This document shows positions 23,000 to 35,389 of a stretch of 64,000 nucleotides of DNA, one piece after another. The stretch comes from Medicago truncatula (lineage: Eukaryota; Streptophyta; Magnoliopsida; Fabales; Fabaceae): positions 56,460,091 through 56,524,090 of the forward strand of contig NC_053044.1 of the NCBI RefSeq assembly GCF_003473485.1. Direction: 5' to 3'. A program made the translations under genes and the position numbers. Within the stretch, counting starts at the first letter, position 1. The number at the start of each line of letters is the position of its first letter. A model generated the notes under the pieces. It had not been told where the DNA came from, ran no database searches, and saw nothing but the letters and a program-made list of their open reading frames with translations.

Positions 23000-25351
23000 G
23001 TAACATGACAATTCACAGTGCTTGTTCCATAGATTTAACTGCCAAGCACCAGATGTTACAGAAATTATCTCTGTATCCAAGGGGATGTAAACTTATATTT
23101 GAATGATGATGGGAGGTTAGGATTTATATAATTCTATATGTGTAGCTTTATTGTTTTATTCGAGTCGATGGTGTTTCAAAGACAATAACTCTGCCTTATT
23201 TTGTCCTCTATGTCGTATACATTTTCAATTATGCATTGGCTTTCATGCAATTAAAATCCATTCTAGTTCCTCTCAACTTTTACTTTTCCTTTCATTTTCT
23301 TACCAATTGTTTTTTAGTTTAGTTATCTTGATCACTAGTGGTATCACATAGCTTCTATGCTGAGAAGGTATTCTACTTTGATTCTTTTGAACATCCCGTT
23401 GTTTTGCACTTATCATTTTATGGATTTAATAATAAGGTGGATGTCATTGTTTGAGAATTGTTTTTGATGGTGGAATTTTTTTGGTTGAAAAGTCCTCTGG
23501 TGCGAGTATCAATAATTACCATGAACCATAAATTTCAAATTCTAATGGAATACAAAAATTCATGGACAAGGAAGGAGCTTTGATATTCTGTTATTTATTA
23601 TGCTTCGGTGGTTACACGATTTCTAAACCTTTCTTTTTTACCTTGTTCTATATTTTACTCTATTTGAGTTTGTGAAAAAACCTACCTACACATGTCAGCT
23701 CTAGGTGGTGGCCTGGTGGGACTTGGGAGTAAAGCAGTTGAAGATAAGCAATTTTTTGACAGCCATCTTGCTCTGTGTTACCGAATTGAACATATTCTTA
23801 CATTGTCGCGTTTGCGTTTCTTATGTTCTCCCCAATCTTCATAATAGATCAACTTTTCAAGTTCATAAGAAACGGCCTTTCCTTATGAATTTCTCATTTT
23901 ATTTTATTCAGAAATTTCTTTCCTTGTCTTGTGTAAAGAGAGGATGAATCTTTCTTATTTCTATGCATAATTGCATGGTTTTGCAGAGGACAGAAGGTAC
24001 CTATTGACAAACTTGTTTGTAGAAAGAACTCCATTTTCTTTATAAATTTCATAATTTGGCTTATTTCATTCTTAGCCAAAAAAACATGAAGCGACGAAGC
24101 CATGTTATGTGCAACGGAAATGCTGTATCTTGTGAGGGAGTATCTCCCGAATTGCTCGCGAAGCGTATTCCATCCACTTCCACTCATTTATTGACTCACA
24201 TTATTTCAACCCACCTCCCGTGTATTCCAGTTGCCTTGATGTATTTCAATTTCGTGATGCCCTCATGATGTTTTCCTTCGCTGAATACAGCATTGCAGTT
24301 TTTGTAATTATAATCCACACTAAACAGTCTTGTCATTTTTCTTTAATTGTTAATATTAATTTGATCATCTCAACATGCCAACACTATTCTGTATTATGCA
24401 ACTTGAGGCAATATCTAATCATCTTCAAGCAATTTTATTGCTCATTTATCTTGTTAATTGACACGGTTCGGTTGTTTTACTTGCATTTTTACTCAATACT
24501 TCGTTGCTAGTAAAATTCGTGCATTTTTACTCAATACTTGGAGTACATTAAAATAGCATTATTTGTGTGTTTCAGTATCTTTGTTGTTGTAACCAAACAC
24601 AATTTTTGACTTTTTAAATTATTACTGTGATTTTTTTTATGTGAATCAACAATTTAGCTCTCGTGTTATATATTGGACAAAATAAATTCATGTTTTTGTT
24701 GACGCACACCTTTGATTGATTTCTTTTACCTCATACCTCATAATTGCAATTATGCATCCTAGATTTTGGAATATTATCATTACACACAGCAAACTCTAAT
24801 GTCATTGGCTGTCCGAAAGGCTTCTGAATCATCAAATACGGCTAGAAATTTTGAATTGACTATTGAAGTTATTTATAGAAATAATAAAGTCAATGGATTA
24901 TCAAAGTTAGGAAATTTCACATATTGGTTTTGCTACAAACTTGGGTGTCTTTGCTGTGGCCGAAGTGGAAGTAGGAAATTTTATACATTTTACACACCAC
25001 TAAATTTAGTAAAAAGAAATAAGAATAAGAATATTTAGACATATACAATTTTGATCTAGGATTTAGATTATTAAAACAATCAAAACATGAGGACTAATCA
25101 GATTATTAAAACAATCAAAACATGAGGACTAATCTTGTAGCAGAACATAAACATAGTCTCTATTAGACAAGAAAAGAAATCAAACCACATAATAGAAAAG
25201 AAGAAACATAACAGAATTATAATTAAAATTCTTCTACATTCTTGTACAAAAGACGACACAATTCTCTGGCAAAGAGCATAGCATAACATGGTCTCAACCT
25301 ATCAGTAACTGCTCCTCTATTCTCAGGCCAAGAGCATAGCATAACATGGTT
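23000..25351. other. Tail of F-box copy 2 and unique AT-rich spacer
   Basis: 23000-23990 is a diverged repeat of the tail after copy 1. From 24000 to 25060 are short frames only: 24220-24510 plus, and 24766-25038 plus (90 codons, with CYKLGCLCCGRSGSRKF), neither recognised. Around 25079-25130 a short segment (CAAAACATGAGGACTAATC) is repeated in tandem. Confidence 0.45.
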
Positions 25352-26014
25352 TCAATTTATCAGTAACAGCTCCTCTTTCCTTTTCTCAAGACGCTCTTTT
25401 TCTTCTTCAATCAGCATCCACCGCTTCCTTTTCTCTTCATGCTCCTTGAAGAGTTCAGCAAACTCTTTCTCATGCTTCAAGTATGCATGCTGATAGAGAG
25501 ACATTGATCCTAAATAATTAAAATATGCACATAGAAACTAAATTTATGAAAGTTTAAGAGAAAAACTTGCCTTATCGGGTATAATTGGACACCACTTGAG
25601 GTCTATTGTATCTATATCTTTCAGCTTGTTATAGACTGTTTATTATTCCATATGAAACAAGAGAAGAAACAACCATAAGCTGAGGTTATTTGATCAAATG
25701 CAAACACAGCAGAGAGAGTTACCTTCCAACGTCTTTGCGTAAATCGGGCATTTGATTTCTTTTGGCTTCTCACCATCATAAAGAAGCTCTCCATCAGTAC
25801 TTTCTACTTTTTGCTCCTTTGGCTTCTTCCCATGGAGAAGATCCTCCTTTGTGCTTTCTACTTTTTGCTCCTTCCGCTTCTTCCCATGAAGAAGTTTTCT
25901 TTCTATTGTATTGATGAAATAAGAAACCAAAGGGTGAGGTTGTTATTTGAGATTCATCGAATCAAACAGCAAAAGAATAATTTTATGAAAATAGGATTAG
26001 GTTGAATTACCCAT
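25352..26014 (-). CDS. Small Lys/Glu-rich protein of unknown function, 128 residues
   Basis: Not recognised from any family. Minus-strand exons: 26011-26014 (ATG plus one base), 25723-25902, 25571-25635, 25352-25489. Phases close exactly: 387 nt including the stop. The N-terminal half has three tandem units of about 18 residues: LLHGKKRKEQKVESTKED, LLHGKKPKEQKVESTDGE, and the weaker LLYDGEKPKEIKC. The middle reads YAKTLEVYNKLKDIDTIDLK then WCPIIPDK. The C-terminal 45 residues (HAYLKHEKEFAELFKEHEEK, RKRWMLIEEEKERLEKRKEE) are charged and likely one helix or coiled coil. The third intron uses a GC donor in a strong context (AAG|GCAAGT). Upstream 5' leader exons near 26012-26070 and 26790-26880 are likely. 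A degraded duplicate lies at 32430-32940. The exon model is my inference; expression is unknown. Confidence 0.55.
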
Positions 26015-26156
26015 TTGTGGCGGCGTCGCTTGTGAGGTGCTCACTGGGGCTAGGCTGCTGGTAACGTTCCTTTAAATAAATTCCAACCACAAATACAAAA
26101 ATAACAACAATAAAACCAGGAACATGTTAGTATATAAGTTTCTCTAAAAAAATATA

Positions 26157-26409
26157 CTCCCTCCGTCCCTCAATAGATGACTAGTTGACTCTGACACACT
26201 TACCAATGCATATGTTTTATCTTTGATATCTTCAATTATCTATTAAAAAAAATTATAAAAATTTAATAGTTTAAAAATATTCATTGAGACGAATCCAACA
26301 ACATCTTAATATTATTTATCTTTGTGAATTAGTAGAAAAGTATGATCAAAGTATGTCAAGTCAATAATATATATTGTCAACTAGATCATCTATTAAGGGA
26401 CGGAGGGAG
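26157..26409. mobile_element. MITE (CTCCCTCCGTCC family)
   Basis: Ends CTCCCTCCGTCCCTCAATAG and, inverted, CTCCCTCCGTCCCTTAATAG, flanked by TA. Related in sequence to 15210-15465. It sits upstream of the small Lys-rich gene and is absent at the corresponding place in the duplicate block at 33060, so it arrived after that duplication or was lost there. Confidence 0.8.
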
Positions 26410-26995
26410 TAATAAAAAGAAACCCGAAGTTACAAATAGAATAATTATGTTAGCCAATCAACAAACACCCTTGAAAATAAACAAAAATTAGATTGTCACA
26501 CACAAAATTGGAATCCCCAATTCATAGGTTTGAAACCCTAATCCCAGGAATAAGACAAGATTGGAATATCTCCAAACAACACAGAACAGATTGAATTGAT
26601 AAAGAAACATACAAGAAATTCAAAGGTTTAATTCCATCACAAAACATTCTATTTCACATAAAAAAAAAAAAAAATCAATTCAAAGGTTACAAACCCTAAT
26701 CTCACAAATTTGAGAAGATTCGAATCAAACAGACATAATAGATTCAATTATCAACTAAAATTGAAAACGAATGAAAATACCTCAAATATGATGAGGACAA
26801 TGAAGAAAGAGGGAGGGATAAAAAAACCAATGAAGAAGGAAGTAAAGGAAGAACTCTGAAGGCGTGGATTTTTTATACTATTGCTTATATTCTCCAGAAG
26901 TATCTTCGGTGAAAATTTGTTTCAGAATTACAAAAAATAAAATAAAACTATACAAGAAAAAAAAGATTTGTTTCAGAATTAGACCAATAGATAAA

Positions 26996-27581
26996 GGGGA
27001 ATGCTAACACACACCCACCATAATTTTTAGATGGTGTGCATTAGCATCCTACACCCATCTACTTTTGACAAAAAATAACTCTTTTCCCTTTTATTATTGA
27101 AAAGCAAATAGCAAGGCCAGCTACGTGCCACCGTATTGCCTTGTCAAAGGAACTTCACGCGCGCCGTATCCCATTTGAGGGCAGTTCACAGAGGATGGAA
27201 GGTCGGCATCGGAACTACATGTCGACGGAACGGCACTGTACCAACGCTTGTTGAGGGTGTGGTGAGAGTTTTTTTATGACACGGCCGACCATGTTGTTTT
27301 GATCAAGAATATTAAGAACTGTTTTTTGGTTTGGAATTCGGCTGGTTTCAATTGCTTGCGGTTGGTTTCCATGGCTTATCCATCTTTTTTTTTTTTTTTT
27401 GACGTGGTGAAGGTTTTTTAAGAAAGAGAGAGAAACTAATATATTGAGAAACTACTTAAAAGGACACCCATTTAGGGACAATTAAAAAAGAGAAAAGGGG
27501 TAATTTTTGTCAAAAGTAGATGAGTGTAGGATGCTAATGCACACCTTCTAAAATTATGGTGGGTGTGTATTAGCATTCCCC
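26996..27581. mobile_element. Mutator-like non-autonomous element with GC-rich interior
   Basis: About 90 bp inverted ends: GGGGAATGCTAACACACACC on the left, and the same start inverted on the right (GGGGAATGCTAATACACACC). Flanked by ATAGATAAA (26987-26995) and ATAAATAAA (27582-27590), 8 of 9 identical, as for Mutator. The interior 27115-27270 is clearly GC-richer than anything nearby and may be captured host sequence. No long frame is present. Confidence 0.75.
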
Positions 27582-27971
27582 ATAAATAAATTGGATAATT
27601 ATATAAAGCTATTGAATCCTCAGAATTCACTTTTCTGGTTTTTGCAATCAGTAGCTATGTCCAAGTCGAAGAAGCGGCGATCATCGATTCCAATAGAAGA
27701 GCGCAACAAGGTTAGCTCCCTTCCGGACTCGATTATCTATCACATTCTCTCCTTTCTCCCAACCAAAGACACCGTCGCCACAAGCATCCTCTCCAAGAGG
27801 TGGAAACCATTATGGCTCTCAGTCTTCACTCTCAATTTCACCGATCACATAATCTTCACGAAAACAACCACTATTTGCAGTATGGTTTACTCAGTCATGC
27901 TATCGCGCGACAACACACATCCAATACGATCATTCCGCTTCAAATGTTGTTTTAGATACGACCAACCCAAC

Positions 27972-28255
27972 CAAGGGCGGAGCCACCCCCCATCTAGCCT
28001 GGGCCAGCTCCAACTTTCTTTGTAACAAGTCCAGCCATTACTAGAAGTTTTAACTTTTCCTGCGGATTTTTGTGTAAATTCCACAGGAAACACATTTCCT
28101 GCAGATTTTGCCAAGAATTTAGGTTCCTAGGTGAGATAATACCTTAGGATTTTAGGATTCGCAGTAAAAATATATCCGCAGAAAATGTGAAATTATTCGT
28201 AAAAAAGACGCGATAAATTTTTTGCGCGACTCTATCATTCTTGACTCCGCCACTG
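27972..28255. mobile_element. hAT-type MITE in F-box copy 3, 8 bp target duplication
   Basis: AACCCAAC stands on both sides (27964-27971 and 28256-28263). The ends are CAAGGGCGGAGCC and, inverted, CAGTGGCGGAGTC, typical of hAT elements. At 284 bp it is too short to encode a transposase. Copy 1 has the undisrupted sequence at this place, which confirms the insertion. Confidence 0.92.
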
Positions 28256-28817
28256 AACCCAACAATATCACCAAACTTATCATTGCAGCGATACAAAGAC
28301 GAACTGAAACCCTTGAACTTAACATGTTGTTTCATACTTTCGACTTGAAATTAGCTTCCAACATATTCACTTGTAGGACACTTGCTGTTCTCAAATTAAA
28401 ACGCCTAACAATCGTCAAAGACATTCCTCAAATAAATAGTACTATTTCACTACTCAAAACTCTCCACTTGGATGGTGTTTATTTCAACACTCATACACAG
28501 CTCATCGACTTTCTATTATCCTTTCCCCTTCTAGAGGAATTGCAAACAAATAATGTAAATGTATATCCTTTGAGGGAGTTTGTTCCTAAAACAGCAGACA
28601 AGATCAAATGCTTGCCCAATTTGGTGACATCCAAGCTTTCTGATAACAAACCTATTCCTCTCTTCCTGCTTTCCAGAGCACGTAGTCTCAGTATAAAGAT
28701 GGTAAGTAATAGTTTGTTTCATTTTACAAAACAAATCACAATATCATGATTGCTTTCTAATTTTCTCTCGTCTTTGTAATTCATGCAGACATGGCCCCAT
28801 TATATCCAAGTCCCCAT

Positions 28818-31609
28818 CATTGAAAATTTAGGTCTTAATAAAAACAGATTTTATAAAACATGTTCAACAATTATAAATCGATAGCGGAAGCAAACAAAAC
28901 ATTGAACATGATTATGATCGGATCTATGACATGTTTGATTTATCAAGGATATTAAGAATCAGGGGTATTAAGAATACCTGGATAAAACTTTCATGGTAGT
29001 CATCTTAACAACAACAACAAAGATGAGAAGGTGTGATGATCTGAAACACACAAAATATGGTTAGCGGCGGCTGATTTGGTTCTTCCTCAACCGGTACCTA
29101 GTTCTCTTCAGATGGGGAGAAGAGAGAGTTTGCCATGTACGGTGTATTGAGGACCATAGCCTCTTTTTTATATTGGACGATCATTAGGGTTTCCCATTAT
29201 TCTGTTAATGGGTCATCCGGACATTGTAACGCCCTCTTTAATTATTTGATTATTTAATGAGTTTAGAATATACTTATATGATTTGTATGATTTATTTTGA
29301 TGAGTGGTATTTTGTTATGTTATATGTTGGTAGTTATTAGTATAATATATATATTATTTGTTGTAGAAATATATATAATTTGTTATAGAAATATATATGA
29401 TTTGTTGTAGAAATATATATAATTTGTTGTAGAAATATATGTTATTTAGTGTGGAAATATATATATGTTATAGAGATATATTTGTTATTTGTTATTTGTT
29501 ATATATATTAGAATAGAATATTAAGATTTGGATTTAAGAGAAAAACAAGTAGGTTAAGGATTTTTATAAATAGGAGAGACCTAGTTTAAAAAAAAAAAAA
29601 GAACGTACGATCAATTTTGGAGAAAAGGGAGAAAAATCCAAGAGAAGGGAGAAGCACCTAGAGAGCTGTGATTTTCATTGTTAAGGTAAGGGTGAGACTA
29701 ACTTTGCAATTCTATTAAGTATGTGAATCAATGGTTAGGTTTAACATGAAGTAGAATGAGTTTTAGAGAAATCGAAAAGTAGGTTAAAATTGAGGAACTA
29801 ATGATTAAACGGTGGAAGCTTGTTAGATTGACGTAGAAATTGTTCCTAGACCTTAGATAATGATTATGATGAATTCTGGAATCAAGGTTAGGCTTAAAAC
29901 CATGAGAATTAGTGATTTTTGTGAAAAACTACACTTCTGCCCGTAGCGACATTCATCGCTCGCCTCCCGAGTTATGATCCTCTCCACGGCGAGTGATGAA
30001 CTTCATCGCTCGCCACACGAGCAACCTTACCCGCCTCGCGAGTTGCACGTCGCAGCTCGCCATAGCGAGCAGATGAACTCGCCATAGCGAGCTTGACCAG
30101 GGAGCTTGCAAGATTTCGTGATTTTGACTTTTGAGTTGATCCTTAGATGCTTTTGAGTGCCTGAACATGTTTAATAATGATTAGGAAAGAATGTAGAATG
30201 AGATTGAACCTGGATTAATTAAGAATGAACTTTTTGGAAGCTGACCTGAACTCGCCATGGCGAGTAGAGGCTCTCGCCTCGCGAGTTGCCCAATTACAGA
30301 AGCCTTGTTTAGGATTTTGCGATCTTTGTCGCACGAGTCGTTGAGAGTTGAACCTTGGGGTAGTTATGAATATTGTATATAATATTAATGATGATTTGTG
30401 AAGCTGATTTATGATGATTTGATGTTGTTAGATTGTGATATAATTGTATATGCATTACTTGAATTATATGTGAATAATTGAGACGTTGTTGACTTGCATT
30501 TGATATTATTATGTCTTGTTGTTTTTGTATACTGTTATGTTGCTGTTGTTATTTAACTAAGCTGCATGAGTCGGTCTAAGATGAAGGATGATGTTTCAAT
30601 TTATTGGATTTGTATTAAGAAGTCGATGTTCTAAAATGTTAAGAAGTTGAGTCCATTGCATACGCATAATACGAGATGGGAGAGAGCTTGATGCTCTGTA
30701 ATGTATATTTATACATAATACGCGATGGGAGAGGGCTTGATGCTGTGAGAGCCTATTTACGCTCAATACGATGAGGGCTTGATGTCCTAAATGGTACCAC
30801 ATGCATATAAGAGGTCTAAGTTGCATAGTCAAGTTGGAGTCGCATTTGTCGAGTCAAAGATGTTTAAGTTACCAAGTTGTTGAAGCTGTGATTCTTTATA
30901 TGAACTATTAAAGATGTGATATATGATATATTAATGTCTATGATGAATATTATGATGAATTTAGGTTGTTAAATATAATTGTTGAATTATATGTTTAATA
31001 TTATTGTTTTGTGAAATCTCACCCCTTCTGCTTGGAAATGTTGCTCTTCGTATGAATAACTTGCAGGTAACCAAGAATAGTTGATGTCGTGTGAGCTTTC
31101 TCTCTCGTGTGTCTTAGGTGCTCTGATACGTAACAGGATGAGAACTTTGTTGCATGCTTTTCTATTCCTTACGTATTGCTTATGAATTTACATGATTAAG
31201 TTGTTAATTGAATTTTTATGAGATATTTATGAAGAGGCCTTCGTGCCAAAGACTGTTTTAGTTATTGAATAAATTCCGCTGCGAAGTATTAAAGATTTTG
31301 TTATTGAATTTTAAAGGATAAATAGTTATTTATTCAGTTTATGATTTTAAGAAAAGAATGTGACATTCCGTTTATGTGAATACTCTGATTATTTTTATGT
31401 TGGGAAAACGGGGTGTTACAGACATCCACTCATTGAGTTCATATCAACTAATTAAATATTCAATTAATTATCCAATTAGAAATCTAATAGCCTTATTACT
31501 TAATTTGATCACTAATCAACTAAGGCTCACAATTGATAAATAACTAATATAATTATTGTTATGATATTTGCCCATATTGAAATATAATAAATAATAAAAT
31601 ATTCCAACA
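28818..31609 (-). mobile_element. Solo LTR, probably Ty1/copia, in exon 2 of F-box copy 3 (itself invaded)
   Basis: A fossil. Flanked by CCCAT (28813-28817 and 31610-31614), a 5 bp target duplication; copy 1 shows the uninterrupted site. Read on the minus strand it starts TGTTGGAATATT. Without the nested element at 29225-31420 it is about 590 bp, with no internal coding region, so it is a solo LTR or similar remnant. Family assignment rests only on size and ends. Confidence 0.75.
29225..31420. mobile_element. Nested solo LTR (about 2.2 kb), probably Ty3/gypsy
   Basis: A fossil. Starts TGTAACGCCC and ends GGGTGTTACA, flanked by GACAT on both sides (29220-29224 and 31421-31425). There is no internal domain and no second LTR, so it is the product of LTR-LTR recombination. 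It carries clusters of a short motif (CTCGCCATAGCGAGC) at about 29950-30290. The long LTR with TGTAAC ends fits Ty3/gypsy chromovirus-like elements, but family is tentative. It is younger than the LTR it sits in. Confidence 0.8.
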
Positions 31610-32176
31610 CCCATTTTTTACAATCCAACTCAAATGGAGCTATTCTCTAACTTAGAGCATAAAAGTTGGCCTAAAAAGTGGATGTCATTGCTAGAAATGC
31701 TTCAACACAGTCCAAAGCTTCAACATCTTATCATTCATGAGGTTTCACATATAATTTGATTGATTTCCTGATATTTTATTTATTTTGTTTAACATTACCT
31801 CTACCGATCTTAACTTTTGTTTCTGTTTTTGTGGAAATTTACTTATTGTTAATAGGAGATAGAAAATGGGATAGAGAATGGAAATGATGACAATGATGAT
31901 GAGGACGTTTGGGAGGGCCCAAAGATTGTTCAAGAATGTCTTTCATCTCAGCTCAAAACTTGCTTGTTTAAGAATTATAGAGGCAAAAAGTGCGAGCTTC
32001 AATTTGCAGAATATGTCATGCGCGCAGTTCAAAAGTATTAAGTAACATGATAATTCACAGTGCTTGTTCCATAGATTTAAATGCCAAACACCAGATGTTA
32101 CAGAAATCATCTTTGTATCCAAGGGGATGTAAACTTATATTTGAATGATGATGGGAGGTTAGGATTTATATAAAGC

Positions 32177-32330
32177 CTAGTGCTTTTCATCCCTATAATA
32201 TATGTCATTTCCGCTTTTTGCCTCTATAAACTTTTCGGTTTGATTTGCACCTCGTAAATTTTTTTAACACCCCTAATAGATCATTTTCAGATTTTTTTTT
32301 CAAAAAATTTTGGTTTTTGAAAAATTCATG
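32177..32330. repeat. Half copy of the 9741-9967 inverted-repeat element
   Basis: Shares CTCTATAAACTTTTCGGTTT, GATTTGCACC, then AACACCCCTAATAGATCATT with the element at 9741. The second arm is missing. It marks the junction between the F-box copy 3 tail and the duplicated block that follows. Confidence 0.6.
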
Positions 32331-32429
32331 CCTTTCTCGTATACTACATTAAAGTAACATTATTTGTGTGTTTGAGTATAAATAAAATTCTTCTGCATCA
32401 TAGAGCCAAACTCTTGTACAAAAGACGAC

Positions 32430-32940
32430 ACGATTCTCTGGCCAAGAGCATAGCATAACATGGTTTCAACCTATCAGTAACTGCTCCTCTTTCCCTTTTT
32501 CAAGACGCTACTTTTCTTCTTCAATCAGCATCCGCTTCTTTTCCTCTGCATGCTTCTTGAAGAGTTCAGCAAACCTTTTCTCATGCTCCAAGTATGCATG
32601 CTGTTAGAGAGACATTGATCCTAAAGAATTAAAATATGCACATAGAAACTAAGAGAAGAAACAACCATAAGCTGAGGTTATTTGATCAAATGCAAACACA
32701 GCAGAGAGAGAGAGAGAGAGAGAGTTACTTTCCAACGTCTTTGCATCATAAAGAGCTCTCCCTCAGTACTTTCTACTTTTTGCTCCTTTGGCTTCTTCCC
32801 ATGGAGAAGTTTTCTTTTTATTGTATTGATGAAATAAGAAACACCAAAGGGCGAGGTTATTATTTGAGATACATCAAATCAAACAGCAAAAGAATAGTTT
32901 TATGAAAATAGGATTAGGTTGAGTTACCCATTTGTGATGA
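32430..32940 (-). pseudogene. Degraded duplicate of the small Lys-rich gene
   Basis: Same order as 25352-26014: a coiled-coil exon near 32500-32605 (minus-strand EHEKRFAELFKKHAEE-like reading), a Lys-repeat exon near 32735-32830 (GKKPKEQKVES), and a leader-like exon near 32925-32990. The YNKLKDIDTIDLKWCP exon is missing, as are part of the Lys repeat exon and frame continuity. The duplicate continues at 33060-33145 and, after unrelated sequence, at about 34930-35390 (leader region). Confidence 0.7.
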
Positions 32941-33145
32941 GGTGCTCATTGGGGAGAGTCTAGGCTGCTGGTAACGTTCCTTTAAATAAATTCCAACAGA
33001 GGACAATTAATAATTAGTTAAAAGTGGCAAAAACAAATGTAAAAATAATAACAATAAAATGAGGAACATGTAGTATATAAGTTTCTTTAAAAAATAAAAA
33101 TCTACATGAGAAAAAAAGATTTGTTCCAGAATTAGACCTAAGGAT

Positions 33146-34649
33146 GGGAATATGCTAGTCCGAGTTAGGCTTTGCAAGGCCTAAGTCTGACCTGCCATAT
33201 TTTTTTAAAGTCTAAGTCTAACCTGCGGTCTGTCATAGGCCTACTTTTTAGGTCTGAGAATATATACATCATTAGAATACGAATGATGTATATATGCAGT
33301 ATAGGCCTCCTATCGTATTCGTATTTCACTGTTCATATATACATCATTTTTTTTATAATTTTTTTTTTTTTTTATGTTATTCCTTGTAACGTTTCTCTGC
33401 AAGATCACTCACCGGCAACTTCGAATGCTGCCACCATGAGAGATGTTGGTCATGAGACAAATTTGGAGGTCAAAAGATAGAGAGAGCGACGGAGGAAGCC
33501 GACGGCGTGATGGGGAAGCGACGGTGGTGGTGGTGATTGAAGGTGAGGTCTAAGATTGAAGGTGCGAGGAAATGACGAATGTGATGGATGACGGCGACGG
33601 TGTTGAGGATGGCGTGATGGAGTGGTGGTGTTGAAAACGAAGGGTGTGATGGTGAGGACGGTGGTGGTGGTGATTGACAAGAACGATGGTGGTGGTGACC
33701 GATGAGTAGGGTGAGGTGGTGAGGTCAGTGGTGGTGAAGATTGTAGTTGCAGTGAGAGATGAAAATAGATCGTGTAAGAGAAGAAGTGTGTTTGGCCACA
33801 CGTTTTTTCAGCCAAACCTCCGTTTCCATTCTCAAACGCGGTTTCCCCATTTTTTGTCTTGTTTGGATGAATAAAAACTGAATCTAGAAAACGCAGTTCA
33901 GAGCTCAAAACGCCATTTCCAATGACGCTGGTGTTCCTAGCTTTCACGGCGGAGGAAACGTGGTTTTGGATTTAATTTCTCAAGTGGAAGGTACTTTACC
34001 AAAATACCCATGATATCTTCTCCATTTTCCTACATAAACATGTTTCTCAGCAAAGCAAACATCTTTCTTCTTCTTCTCCTAATTACCCATAACGCATGGA
34101 TTGCAGATCTATCCTAATTTTTCAGATTTGCAGAAGAAATAGAGAGAAGAGGGGAAAACATGATAAATTAAACTTCAAACAAAGAAAATAAATCAAAGTT
34201 TCTATTCTTACTAAGTGCTTTTATGGAGTTGTTTTTTGGGTTTATGCAATGAGTGCCTGAGTGGGAGTAAGATTTTCTCTTGGTTTTGAGAAGACAAAGG
34301 ATAACGGGTAAGGGATAAAGGTCGGATCCTTTTTATTTATTTTTTCATAAAATGCCCAATTTTAAACAAAAAAGTTGAAGTTTATTTATTAGTTTTTTTA
34401 GGGAATTTATTAGTTATAATAATAATAATAATTACAACCTATTTTAGTAATATTTTAAAACTAATTATAAATCATTACCTAAAATGATAAAAATATATTA
34501 ATTATAACTCTTATTAATTAATTAATATTATTTAAAAATGAATTTTTGAAGCACTAAAAATCCATTTATGACAACTTGAAATAATTATCTAAAATATAGA
34601 TGAGATATTTAGTTATAAATACAATTAAAAGGGTAAGTTGGTCTTTACG
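33146..34649. other. Unrelated sequence inserted in the second copy of the block
   Basis: The first block has continuous sequence here. Contains a transposon-like start (AGGATGGGAATATGC, with repeated AGGCCTAAGTCTGACC-type units to about 33250), a GC-richer stretch 33410-33990 of GGTGGTGG-type trinucleotides with long but low-complexity frames, and AT-rich sequence to 34650. No gene recognised. Confidence 0.45.
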
Positions 34650-34805
34650 CATTTAAAATCAATTTTGATTCAAACTATCCAAACAACATCCACTCATAAG
34701 AATCACTTTTAAGTGAGTGTATCCAAACATAATCAATTCACCTCAAACTCACTTTTAACCAAAATCAATTCTCTCAAACTCAATTATATCAAAATCAATT
34801 TTCAC
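34650..34805. repeat. Dispersed repeat, copy A
   Basis: Shares AAAATCAATTTTGATTCAAA, CTATCCAAACAACAT and AACCAAAATCAATT with 38095-38262. The two ends are roughly inverted (AAAATCAATTTTGATT), suggesting a MITE. Confidence 0.55.
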
Positions 34806-35389
34806 CGCCGCCGTATCAAACACACACGAAGAGGAAGGAAGGAATAGAAGGGAAGAAGTGGGTGAAAATACCAAGTTGCCCCTATGTTTAAAATTATATT
34901 ACCGTTTTGCCATTGGTGTCTAGTATTTGTCTTAAAATATGTGTTTACTCTCAAACCATAATCCCACAAATAAGAGAAGATTGAAATATCTCCAAATTGA
35001 ATTGATAAAGAAACATACCAAAAAAAGACAGAAAATCAGTGTGATGGAGGATTTAATTCCATCGCAAAACATTCTATTTTCACATAAAAAAAAAAAGGTT
35101 ACAAACCCTAATCCCAAAAATTCAAGAAGATTCGAATCAAATTGACATAATAGATATAATTATCAACTAGAATTGAAAAGGAATGAAAATACCTTATATA
35201 TGATGAGGACGATGAAGAAAGAGGGGGGGATAAAAAAAACCAATGAAGAAAGAAGAAAACAACAAACTCTGAAGGCGTGGATTTTTTTATACTAATACTT
35301 ATATTTTTCAGAAGTATCTTCGGTGAAAATTTGTTTCAAAATTACAAAAACTAAAATAAATAAAAATTCTATATAAGAAAAAAAGTTTT

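Larger units (their letters stand above)
27657..32041 (+). pseudogene. F-box/LRR/FBD gene, copy 3 (split by a hAT MITE and nested solo LTRs)
   Basis: The start (27657) and F-box are intact ([31 protein letters not shown]). Exon 1 (27657-28701) is interrupted at 27972-28255 by a hAT MITE. The LRR part follows (TLELNMLFHTFDLKLASN, then FPLLEELQTNNVNVYPLREF) and ends in a normal GTAAGT donor. Exon 2 (28789-31741) is split by a 2.8 kb insertion at 28818-31609. Exon 3 (31856-32041) carries the acidic run and FBD (ECLSSQLKTCLFKNYRGKKC) and ends YVMRAVQKY. Outside the insertions its frame looks better preserved than in copies 1 and 2, so it was probably the last active copy before the insertions. 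Confidence 0.88.

Noticed and set aside
29225-31420. Long plus-strand or minus-strand host gene between F-box exons
   Set aside because: Ends TGTAAC and GTTACA with a GACAT duplication show a solo LTR; short frames inside have no conserved motif.
33450-33947. 165-codon minus-strand protein rich in Pro, His, Thr
   Set aside because: Comes from GGTGGTGG-type low-complexity DNA; overlapping frames are open in the same region and no conserved motif is present.
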